56,122 nucleotides of DNA from Hyphomicrobiales bacterium (lineage in GTDB: Bacteria; Pseudomonadota; Alphaproteobacteria; Rhizobiales; Beijerinckiaceae): contig CANGPL010000013.1 in NCBI GenBank assembly GCA_947455725.1, positions 1 to 56,122 on the forward strand, written 5' to 3'. A program made the position numbers and the translations under genes. Under the pieces are notes generated by a model, which ran no database searches, was not told the DNA's origin, and saw only the letters and a list, made by a program, of their open reading frames with translations. Numbering within the stretch: the stretch's first letter is position 1; the number at the start of each line of letters is the position of its first letter. Shown here piece after piece: positions 1 through 8,900 of the stretch.

Positions 1-155
1 TCGGGGAACCGCGCCTCCAGCGTATGCAGCATTCGCTGCGCCGTTCGGAGCGATATTTCGAATTTCTCGCATACATCGTCCAGCGTGACGCCCTGCTTGC
101 GGGCCGAGACCATGGTGGCGAGATCAAGAAGCTGTTCAGCCTTTGCAAATGCCAT
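1..155 (-). CDS. WYL-type HTH transcriptional regulator, N-terminal fragment (runs off the left edge)
   Basis: Only the first 51 or so codons are in the window. They read MAFAKAEQLLDLATMVSARK and continue with a winged-helix segment (GVTLDDVCEKFEISLRTAQR) typical of the N-terminus of WYL-domain regulators. The ATG at 155-153 is preceded by GGAGGCGG, a good ribosome binding site. WYL regulators of this kind often sit beside phage-defence genes (BrxR/CapW group), and here one lies next to a BREX locus. The diagnostic WYL domain itself is outside the window, so the family call rests on the DNA-binding part only. It points away from the HEPN pair, so it belongs to whatever lies to the left or regulates the shared intergenic region. 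Confidence 0.7.
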   Translation of the reverse strand, partial: MAFAKAEQLLDLATMVSARKQGVTLDDVCEKFEISLRTAQRMLHTLEARFP

Positions 156-329
156 CTTACCGCCTCCGTCCAAGGCCGCCACAGCTGTCTAGCAGCACCA
201 GCAGGTAAAAAATGGCATAAAGATAGTGGTCTATCAGGCGGATATCGGCAAAAGTGAAAAACGTCTTCATGTCGTAATTCTCAAAAACGCGATCACCGCG
301 TCGGTCGAGAATGATACTTGCACGGCGGT

Positions 330-346
330 ATGACAAGAACTGTCAT
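330..346. promoter_or_regulatory. Inverted repeat ATGACA-N5-TGTCAT, candidate operator
   Basis: Perfect 6-bp arms (ATGACA at 330-335, TGTCAT at 341-346) lie between the left-edge regulator and the + strand gene at 429. The half-site TGACA is the same core seen in the box arrays around the BREX regulator. It could be bound by the WYL regulator or by the HTH protein encoded at 14934-15740; neither is shown. The rest of 156-428 is non-coding and becomes AT-rich towards 360. Confidence 0.4.
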
Positions 347-428
347 GCTGAATTGATTCAGCCATTTATATTCGTTTGGAAAAATGTAATTACTTCAAGA
401 TAAGTAGGATTCGACGCGGGGGCAAAAA

Positions 429-824
429 TTGGAAATTAATGTGCGAATTATTGCCGAACGTGAAAAATCATCAATGGTTAGCACATGGACGGAATACCTT
501 TGCATTCAAAACGGCAAAGAGAAGCAGATTCGGCTATTTACCGGAATGTATGAAGGGCTTGATGACGCCTTAAAATATTATGATGAGGATACTGAAGATT
601 ATAAATTACCCAGAATTATTGATGGCAAAAATGTAGTAAAAGTTGATGACGAAGTTGTCGTGGGCGGGAAACTAGACTTTATTGATCCGAAAGATATGGT
701 TGAGTTTGATCACATAGACGACGCACAGTTATTGGAATGGTTAAATCATACAAGACGGAGTACATCTCTTGATAAGACACAATTATTAGATGAAATTTTG
801 CATGTTATAAATGGTGAAAATTAA
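429..824 (+). CDS. Hypothetical 131-aa protein, first gene of an AT-rich pair
   Basis: I do not recognise this family. The protein is acidic and hydrophilic, with no membrane segment, and reads like a small globular domain (MEINVRIIAEREKSS...). The TTG at 429 is chosen as start because GGGG sits just upstream at 419-422; a later ATG at residue 17 is the alternative. The stop codon TAA overlaps the next gene's ATG by one base, which indicates translational coupling with the HEPN-like protein. Base composition is clearly more AT-rich than the BREX genes it converges on, suggesting separate acquisition. It may be the partner (antitoxin or effector) of the downstream protein; that is inferred from position only. 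Confidence 0.6.
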   Translation: MEINVRIIAEREKSSMVSTWTEYLCIQNGKEKQIRLFTGMYEGLDDALKYYDEDTEDYKLPRIIDGKNVVKVDDEVVVGGKLDFIDPKDMVEFDHIDDAQLLEWLNHTRRSTSLDKTQLLDEILHVINGEN

Positions 825-1318
825 TGATAAAAAATTGTTTCATTAAACCACTAACCGATGCACAAAAACTTGAATTTAATGAAGTAAGTTTTATAATTTA
901 CGCCGTTTCGTACATAAACGTCGCTTCAAAATTAATTGAATGGAATACTATACATGAGATCGCTATATTTCAAAATATATGCGTACATGCAGTTGAATTG
1001 TCTTTAAAAGCAATTGTGATCAAACATGGTAATGACCCGAAAGAATTTAATCACAATATTTTAGAGCTTAAAGAATATACCGAAGGCAGGGGACTAGAAT
1101 TTTCTGCTGAAGATAGCGCGCGATTTATTTTGATTAATGATGCAATTTATAACCAAGAGTTTAGATATCCTAAGAAAATGATTTTTACGAATTTAGGAGA
1201 TGACCTTCTAATTTGGAGTAAACTAGTCTTAATTAAATGTGCTCAATTAATCGGAACAAACGCCACATCGCAAATCCCACATTTTTGGTGGACTGAATTA
1301 GATTCCACAATAAAATAG
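824..1318 (+). CDS. HEPN-like domain protein (164 aa)
   Basis: The central helix reads HAVELSLKAIVIKHG, followed by a HNILELKEY segment. This resembles the second-helix and linker pattern of HEPN-type four-helix proteins (ELxLKAxL ... HxLxxL), and EFRYP near residue 127 is also common in them. I see no R-X4-6-H motif, the catalytic signature of HEPN ribonucleases, so RNase activity is doubtful; it could be a sensor, an adaptor or a divergent toxin. It overlaps the 131-aa gene by one base and ends 20 bp before the convergent brxL stop. GC is very low (15 of 60 bases at 841-900, 16 of 60 at 1141-1200), unlike the surroundings. Confidence 0.55.
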   Translation: MIKNCFIKPLTDAQKLEFNEVSFIIYAVSYINVASKLIEWNTIHEIAIFQNICVHAVELSLKAIVIKHGNDPKEFNHNILELKEYTEGRGLEFSAEDSARFILINDAIYNQEFRYPKKMIFTNLGDDLLIWSKLVLIKCAQLIGTNATSQIPHFWWTELDSTIK

Positions 1319-1338
1319 TGATAAATTTAAGAAATATA

Positions 1339-3426
1339 TTACATTTTTAAATAAGTAATCTCAAATGCCTTTACGGGACGGTATTCCTGCATACGATTAG
1401 CTAATCCGAACGCATCTTTCATTTCATAGCGTTGAAAAATATCAAGGCCGCGGTCTAATGAAATTTTCCATCCTGTGTCGGTTATGATATGCCGAGCATG
1501 AACGGTACCCGTTCCATCAAATTCCCAGCTAAACTTCATTCCTGCAGAATCGCAGGCTGTCTCTATTGCAGCTAAATGTTCATGCTGTTTTTCAGGGCTA
1601 TATTCATCAGGAGCCGTAATTAGATGGACCACAACCTCGTCCTCCAAAGCTTTATGGCGAACAATTGTCTCAATAAATTCCATTAGATTTCGTGCTTGAT
1701 AAAAAAGTCGGATGTAGGGATCTGTAATGGTGATTTTTTTTGCGCCCCTGATGTATTCGCCAAACAACTGGTCGTAACTAACGCCCTTGCGATTTTCTTG
1801 GAATACGAAATGCCCCACCTTTGCATCGGATTTAACAGTTTTGGCCGCAGTAGCTCCGACCGCTTTAGCTGTGGGTGCAATTGGTGAGCCTAAATCCCCG
1901 TCTTCTGAACTTTGCGCAGATGCCACAATAGCTTCTGACGCCTCAGATGTAGCACTTCGAGTATAATAGAATTGAGGGTATTCGTCCTCTTCGAGTGTAG
2001 TGACCTGAACCTTCCGCCCATCTTTACAGACAAAATGAAAATCTACCTCGGGATAGGTTGAATCAATTCGCTTCAATTGGTCTTTAACGCGCTTGCGACT
2101 TTCGACAGCCAAGCGAAGAAGCTCTTCGACCTCAGCATCCGTCTCTCCTCCCGCAGGGAATAGAAGTTTTATAAGGCCGGACATCGTCTTGTTGATCGCA
2201 TCCCGATCCCGCGTCGATATTTTAGAGCTGAGTGTAAAACTTGCTTGATGGCGGTTCGAAAAATCATCACCACGCAGATGCCGGAAAATTTCGGCTAGAT
2301 AATCGACAATAAAACCGAATCCGGAAGTGAACATCTCCCCACGTATCACGTCGACTTCCCAGCCGGGCAGATAAGCGTGGATCCGGTCAATGAACGCTGA
2401 ATCGTGGAATTGGGGCGGCAGCTCTTCAAAAAGGTCGCTGTTTTTCAACATGTAGGGCACGTTGTGCGCCGTATTGCCCACAAAGGCGAAACTGGCCTCC
2501 GCTCCCATGGTTGAGATACCACGCGAAAACGTCTTATTGGCCATATAGTTCTTCATAATATCGACGAGGGCTTTATTGGCAGCCTTTTCCCGCCCCGCAA
2601 ATTCATCAAAAGCAACCACATCCCAATAGCCGACGAGACCAATCCGACCATTCGAGTTGTTGACAAAGAGCTTGGGTATCGACACCTCACCGCCAGAAAT
2701 CAATTGTCCGTGGGGTGAGAACTCAGAATAAACATGCGATTTTCCGGTTCCCTTTGGCCCCAGTTCAATCAGATTATAATTTCTTTCAACGAAGGGTATC
2801 AGACGAATAAGCTGCAAAAGCTTACTGCGCTTCCCAAAGGCCGCTGGATCAAATCCAATGCTTTGCATCAGAAAATCGATCCACTCGTCCGTGGTGAATT
2901 CCTTGCGAGCTTCGACATACGCATCGAAATCGACACGTGCGATTTGGATCGGCTTTAAGGTCTCGACAATCCACGGTGATACCTTTGCTTCTTCAGAAAA
3001 CTCGTACTGAAGATCTGCGATACACCACACCCCACTCACCAGAAGTTTTGGGTTTGCCTTGACGGTGCCGCTATCGATGGAAACCTTTTTAATGGCCAAA
3101 TTTTCAAAGACTGCCTCATGGGCATCAGTCTTTTCATTTAGCGAGACGCTGATCCGATCAATGACCTTGTAGCGGCCCTTGTCCCGGATTGTTGATTGGA
3201 TGAGCCCAGATTCATTGCGATGAACATAATGTTTACGGAGGATCTCTTTAACAGTCTCAATCCCCGTCTCGATAGAAGCAGCGTCGTCAGTGGCACAATA
3301 TTGGCCGAGGAGGTATTCAAGCACATAGGTGGGCACGATGGCATTGCCCTTGACAGCCTTCACCAGATCCTTCCGGACGACATAACCGGGGAAATGGGTG
3401 TTGATCTTGGTGTCGAGATTACTCAT
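1339..3426 (-). CDS. brxL: BREX protein BrxL (AAA+/Lon-like)
   Basis: Last gene of the type I BREX operon. BrxL proteins are AAA+ ring-forming DNA-binding factors with a Lon-like region and are needed for phage exclusion. The 695-aa product has a Walker A motif GPKGTGKS near residue 225 and a Walker B VVAFDEFAG near residue 272. The C-terminal ~130 residues (from about YDQLFGEYIRGA) contain HARHIITD and DRGLDIFQ, resembling the PLD-like C-terminal fold of MIT-domain proteins; this assignment is from memory of the motif. The spacer of about residues 505-550 is Ala/Ser rich and probably a linker. The start ATG at 3426 lies 18 bp after the pglZ stop, consistent with one transcript. Length is usual for type I BrxL. 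Confidence 0.93.
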   Translation of the reverse strand: MSNLDTKINTHFPGYVVRKDLVKAVKGNAIVPTYVLEYLLGQYCATDDAASIETGIETVKEILRKHYVHRNESGLIQSTIRDKGRYKVIDRISVSLNEKTDAHEAVFENLAIKKVSIDSGTVKANPKLLVSGVWCIADLQYEFSEEAKVSPWIVETLKPIQIARVDFDAYVEARKEFTTDEWIDFLMQSIGFDPAAFGKRSKLLQLIRLIPFVERNYNLIELGPKGTGKSHVYSEFSPHGQLISGGEVSIPKLFVNNSNGRIGLVGYWDVVAFDEFAGREKAANKALVDIMKNYMANKTFSRGISTMGAEASFAFVGNTAHNVPYMLKNSDLFEELPPQFHDSAFIDRIHAYLPGWEVDVIRGEMFTSGFGFIVDYLAEIFRHLRGDDFSNRHQASFTLSSKISTRDRDAINKTMSGLIKLLFPAGGETDAEVEELLRLAVESRKRVKDQLKRIDSTYPEVDFHFVCKDGRKVQVTTLEEDEYPQFYYTRSATSEASEAIVASAQSSEDGDLGSPIAPTAKAVGATAAKTVKSDAKVGHFVFQENRKGVSYDQLFGEYIRGAKKITITDPYIRLFYQARNLMEFIETIVRHKALEDEVVVHLITAPDEYSPEKQHEHLAAIETACDSAGMKFSWEFDGTGTVHARHIITDTGWKISLDRGLDIFQRYEMKDAFGLANRMQEYRPVKAFEITYLKM

Positions 3427-3444
3427 TTGCCATTCCTTTAGAAA

Positions 3445-5940
3445 TCAAAAATCTGTGGCTATGCCACGTCGTAACTGGAAACGCTGGCTTACATAGTCCT
3501 GATAATGGCTTGTTTTTCCAACTCGTTCTTCAAGCTTGAGAAACACGTCCTGATTATTGAACTTATCAGCCTGCCGCGCCAAAAGGAATTTACGAGGGAT
3601 TTCCCGCTCACGCGGATTGTCAGAACGGAAATCAAAAACCAGTTCATGCATATCCGATATGAGTTCACCGGTGGCCGAATAGATGCCTGCCCGCAGGTTT
3701 CTCGGATGTAATTTATCGGTCACGGGTTGGGCTTGGTAGAAGGTAACCGCGATCTGACCGGAACTGATTAAATTTCTACCTGAAGCTAGTATTTGCACAT
3801 CAATTTGGCGCACATCGCTCTCGCGTCCCTTTCCAACACGGATAACCGGGACAACTATTTCTTGAAGACTTGCCCCGCCATGGACAAAGCGGCTTCCCGC
3901 GCCTTTAACGCGTAACCGGTTGATAGAATTCGGAATCAACGCCTCTAATTCGCCGTTCAGAGATAATTCCGCAGAAGTGAATTTCCGCATGCCCGGTGTG
4001 ACGGGCAAGTTCTTCCCCATAACAAAGCGGCGGTTGCGATAAAGAACCTCACCACCTTGAACCTCGGCAATAGAGAAGTCGCTCTCTTCCAAGGCTCTGT
4101 GCTGATATATGAAGCCGTGATCAGCAGTAATCAGGATGTTGGAGGCATTGGCTGAAGTCAGCTTACGTACCAATGCAATGAGATCTTCCAAAGCACCTTC
4201 GACGGCTTCGGGGAGCCTCTCTTCGGTTGCCAACTTATCGCCAACCACGTCGATGCGGTTGTGATAGATATAAATGACATCATGGTCGCGGAAGACATCC
4301 TTAGCTTCATCCCCCTTCAGGTTCATAACCTCTTCGGATTTGAATGTGACCACACGATCGCCGGCACGACCTGATTCGAGGAGCTTCTCTCGGTTGGCTT
4401 GCCCTTGCGTGCTCTGTTCTCCATCAAAAACCAGTCCGCTATCATCCTCAGCAATCCTGAGCGCTCGATGCGGCAGCAAAGCGGCCATTCCCAATTGTGT
4501 ATAGCTTGGTAGCACGCCTAACATTGGTTTCAATTCGGCTTCAAAGCGGTTGAGTGCCCGAATGCGGGACAGACATTCGTCCGCAACCTCGAAGCGCATG
4601 GCATCAGATATGATGACGCAGATTTTTTGATCTTTTCGGCGAAATGCCGCGGCTTGATCGCGATAGAAATCGAGTTGACGGTCGATGCCTGAGATTTCCC
4701 AATGAGGGGACCGATTGATCAGCTCCTGCCAAGCATCATTCACGGGCAATAGATAACTATTTACATATAGATTTTCGATACGGTCGAACAACTCGCCGAG
4801 AAGTGATGCCTGCCCGCTTTGCTGCATATGGTAGATGAATTTGCGATAGTGCTGGTCCAACCGAAACCAAGTCGATGAATATCGGGCAAAGCCTTCCGCC
4901 AAGCTTGTCATGCCAAGGGTCGCTTCAGCAAGGCCTTGTTGAAACTCTGTTGCGTGGCCAATCGCTTGATAGATGTCGGAGAATTGATCGAACCAGTGGC
5001 TCTGCCGCCGTTCACGAACCCATTTCAAAACTTCACCAGGTGTCAAAGTTTGGGCGCTGAGACCCTGCACGAGCTTACGGATAATCTCTCGGTCAATCTC
5101 TTCAAAATAGTCGATATCAATCAAATCTCTAAAATCACGCCTCGCAATATCGTTGGAGATCTGCAGAACTTCGGCATAGCGATGGGATAGGCGTTCAAAA
5201 CTTAACGAACCTGCTTTGTCATTCTTCCACCGACGGAACATCAGCAATGCTTCAGCATTGAGTGTTGAACTCTCATGCAACCCCATCGCGTAGCTGGACT
5301 TAAAAAGTGAAATCGCGAAATCTTCGATGTCCGGTGTATCGGACTTATAACCGTAAGCATTCGCGACTTGCTTCCAGAGGAACCCCATCAGGCCAACCCG
5401 CTCGATAAGCTTTAACCCGTCCTCTTTGTTATCAGATAGATCCGCTAACAGGGCTTCGACGACGGTATCAAGCCCACCTTGTGCTCCTGCGCAGATGGCG
5501 AGCATCCGTTGCCGCATCTGGCCGGGTGTGTCGTTTGGTTGGCGTATCTTTTTGAGCGTATCGACGCGGTGTTTGGAACGAAAGAATTCGACATGGTCCT
5601 GCAGAACAGGAGCAAAGGCCAATTCAAGCCCCAACTCCGAGAGCCAGATTGTTGTTTGATCCGCTTTGAACACCCCACTTGAGAGTTGCACGTCTAAAAG
5701 CCAATTATCGGCCAAAGGCGGTTCCGCCCCTTCGTAAAAGAGCAGAAACTTCACGTGTGGCTCTTGGCGAAGAATACGGTATTTCAAACCAAATTCGTTA
5801 TTTGCAATAGTCAGTTTGGTTACATTTGGCATATCCAATGCGTCAAATGTCTCGCGCATATCGCACGCGACATCATACCAGAAGACGATGCGCTTTTCCT
5901 CAAAGAAGCGTGCTAGGGATGCCGCGATGCGCTCACTCAT
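3445..5940 (-). CDS. pglZ: BREX protein PglZ (alkaline-phosphatase superfamily)
   Basis: 831-aa PglZ, the signature component of BREX systems. The C-terminal half carries the PglZ domain of the alkaline phosphatase superfamily: VIISDAMRFE near residue 445 (metal-binding Asp) and ITADHGFIYQ near residue 607 (Asp-His). The N-terminal half is a helical region without a motif I can name. It overlaps the end of pglX by 8 bp and is followed at 18 bp by brxL, so it is translated within the operon. Both metal-ligand motifs look intact, so I expect a functional protein. Its biochemical role in BREX is not settled in what I know of the family. Confidence 0.94.
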   Translation of the reverse strand: MSERIAASLARFFEEKRIVFWYDVACDMRETFDALDMPNVTKLTIANNEFGLKYRILRQEPHVKFLLFYEGAEPPLADNWLLDVQLSSGVFKADQTTIWLSELGLELAFAPVLQDHVEFFRSKHRVDTLKKIRQPNDTPGQMRQRMLAICAGAQGGLDTVVEALLADLSDNKEDGLKLIERVGLMGFLWKQVANAYGYKSDTPDIEDFAISLFKSSYAMGLHESSTLNAEALLMFRRWKNDKAGSLSFERLSHRYAEVLQISNDIARRDFRDLIDIDYFEEIDREIIRKLVQGLSAQTLTPGEVLKWVRERRQSHWFDQFSDIYQAIGHATEFQQGLAEATLGMTSLAEGFARYSSTWFRLDQHYRKFIYHMQQSGQASLLGELFDRIENLYVNSYLLPVNDAWQELINRSPHWEISGIDRQLDFYRDQAAAFRRKDQKICVIISDAMRFEVADECLSRIRALNRFEAELKPMLGVLPSYTQLGMAALLPHRALRIAEDDSGLVFDGEQSTQGQANREKLLESGRAGDRVVTFKSEEVMNLKGDEAKDVFRDHDVIYIYHNRIDVVGDKLATEERLPEAVEGALEDLIALVRKLTSANASNILITADHGFIYQHRALEESDFSIAEVQGGEVLYRNRRFVMGKNLPVTPGMRKFTSAELSLNGELEALIPNSINRLRVKGAGSRFVHGGASLQEIVVPVIRVGKGRESDVRQIDVQILASGRNLISSGQIAVTFYQAQPVTDKLHPRNLRAGIYSATGELISDMHELVFDFRSDNPREREIPRKFLLARQADKFNNQDVFLKLEERVGKTSHYQDYVSQRFQLRRGIATDF

Positions 5941-8900
5941 CGCCGTTGGCCTCCAACCCTTTGATCGGTTTTAGCGCAACTCCGAATTTGGGGTAGTTCA
6001 CTTTCACGCCGTCATCGAGGTCGATTTCAATTTTGGCTTGGGCAAGCGGGAACACGACATCGCGCTCCCAAGCTTGCAATTCATCGATCATTTTGCCGAG
6101 TTGCTCAATCTCTTTGAGCGCTCGGGTACGAATGGCTTGGCTGGCGTCGCCACTGTCTGCCAGGCGCTCTTGTGCAGCTTTCTCACCGATAATCTTTGTA
6201 ATCATTTCACGCAAATAATCGTTCAGCATCACCGATACCGTGTCAGGCCGATAGCGGTGCATATAGATCAGGGCGTTGAACGTGCCCTTGGGGCTGGAGA
6301 ACATCCAATAGATCGGGCGTTTTTTATAGCGCCGCACATGGGCCTCAAAGAAATCCTTGGTGAAGTATTTGCGGATGTCCTTGCCCAAGGCGGCCTCGAT
6401 AAAGGCGAGGTTTTCTTGGAACTGCGCCTCGCCAAAAGTCACACGCAGGAACTTGCGGAAACGCTCGGTGATGTCATCGGCGAACCAGTCGGCGTCGAGC
6501 ACGGGGATGACGTTGTCGCCGTCCACGTCAAAGCTGGACTCGGGAATGCGGGCGAGGTAATCGGCCAGCCCTTCGCCCTGATTGGTAAGGATCAGGCCCG
6601 GCGCGTCGAGGCTATAGCGGCCAAACATGCAGCCCACGGCATAGTGTAGGAATTCGGCCATCGTGTCGGCCCGCAGGCGGGTTTCCAGTTCCTCGGTCGA
6701 GGCCTTGCCGCCATAGCGATAGGCGGGGTTACAGGTGAGGGTGATTTCTTCCAGCGGCACCTCGGGGGTCAACTCGTCTTGCAGACCATAGGCGTCGATG
6801 AAGATGCGGTTGTTCTCTTCCTCTAACCGCTGCATCTCGTCGGTCATGCCCTGCCAATGGGCGCGGAGGGTGGCGTAGCTGGCGGCCAGCGTTTCGGCCC
6901 GATGCTCGTGGGCGAGCAGCGGCAGTGTGGTGAAATCCCAGGAGGTTTCGTAGGCGTCCCAGTCGGAGCGGGAAATATCGGTACACCTAACACCGTTAAT
7001 GGTGCAAACTTGTTCGGTCGTTTTGAAAGGTACGCTGCTTACGTGGCCAATCTCTGTTTTCCAACCTGAGCTCACAACTTCAATGAACTGCCGAAAAACC
7101 TTTGAGTTTAAGTAAGATAACATTGAGAATAAGTCGACATTTGGAAAGATGCTTGGCGATAGATCCTCAAAAATGTGACCGTCATCTGAAAGACGAGCCC
7201 CAAAATTCCCTTGGCTTAATCGATTATAGTGCAATCCACGTCGTAAATAGAATTCCTTGTTTCGCAGCATAGAATTTGGATGTTGAGAAATGAGCCGACC
7301 ATTTGATCCGTAATTAACTGCATCAGTATTGTTTCCGAACCATTTCCTTGCATCGCCGCCCTTTAGAAGCGGGTACCATTTTTTTTGCATGGATCCAATG
7401 AAATCCCTCGCAGAGATTTCAGGCCAAAAGCGAATGAACCGATCATTGTCACCGGCGATGATACCTGTCTTTAGTTCGGCGAATTCTCCGATTTTCTTTG
7501 ACTCCCTGAACCCAGAAAGCACTTTTTCACTTAGCCAATACGCGATTGGAGCACTCGGTATTGATTCAAACTCCGCTGATCGGCATCGAAACAATAATCC
7601 GCATTTACGATCACTAATTGCCTTACGCATCATCTCTGATTTTTCATCTTCTGACTTTCCAACAGTCAGTCGAATGAATTCGCCCAGTATATTTACTTGA
7701 TAAGAGTTCAAAAAAACGAATGCGGTAGTCGAAACCACAGCACCAGCAATAGTATCGAAACCTCGCTCGCCTAAGTGGGCCATGGAAACCAATGTTGCAT
7801 TCGACAGGAGTTTCGAGCGCAGCTTTTCAAATGCGGAGAGAAACATCCATGATTGCATATTGATCATCGCCATAAAGCCGTGGCGTTGGCTCAGTGCTAG
7901 TGCCCTTTCCATAAACATAGAAAAAAGATCCGCTTTACTGTCTGGAAATCTTTCCTTGGAAAAGTCTTGCAATCGTCCATTCATCCCCTTGCTGCCCAAA
8001 TAAGGCGGGTTTGCCACCACTACATGGTATTTGGGCGAGAGGGCCTCCGCCATCTCCAGCACCTTCAGCACCCGCTCTTGCACATCACGCAGCAGCAGAT
8101 CGCCGCTGAAATCCTTCATCCGAACCACCCGCGCCACCTCGGCCGGATCGCGCAGTTTCGGCACGATCAGCGAACCGAAGTTCTTGGCCTGTTCGAACTG
8201 TTGCACCGTCGCCCAAAGTGGCGCGTGAAACTGCATTGCAGATGCCAATTCTGACTGCAGGACCCGCAAACGCCCCAATTCTTTCGGGGCTCGAACAGCC
8301 TCGTCCAGACGGAGCGATAACGCGTCCAGATCCATCCGATAGCTGGTATCATTGCCATGCCGCGCATAGTCCGCGCCGAGACGTTCCAGCTTGTGTGCCG
8401 TGGCAGGCGACTGAGACGATTTGGCAAAATCTCCCTCAATCTTGCGTCGTTCTTTCGAGTTCTTGTCGCTATCCGCAATCTTGAGCAAGTCTCGACGGAC
8501 GGTATCAAATTGGTCAAGAAGGAAGGGGCTCTGCACCGCTTCGTCGTAAAGATCTACCTCATCGGCAACGCCATCTAGCATTCGCATAAGGTAGCTATCG
8601 GGAGCATCCGAAAAGGTTACCGCTTCGGCAAATTTGAGATAGTTTGAAAGGTGACGCCATAAGGCTTGCAGTGTGGCCGGTGCGGATTTGATCTGACTGG
8701 CAAGTCGATCAATGTTCAGATCGTAACCGACGGCGTACATCCAATCGTTGAACACCGAAAGCCTTATGTCGGCGTTCTGCATCACACATATATTGGGCTG
8801 CACGTTCAGCCGCAGAAACCGCCGTCGTCCCAGCTTAGCCGCAGCCTTCATCACCAGCGCAAAGGCCGCCAGTGCTCCGGCACGGTCGTCAATCTCGATC

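Noticed and set aside
376..573. 65-codon frame starting before the 131-aa gene
   Set aside because: It overlaps the coupled 131-aa frame in another phase, and that frame has better start context and the stop/start overlap with the HEPN-like gene.
6038..6649. 203-aa + strand frame opposite the 3' part of pglX
   Set aside because: Antisense shadow of a conserved GC-rich part of pglX; composition is that of a reverse-frame translation.
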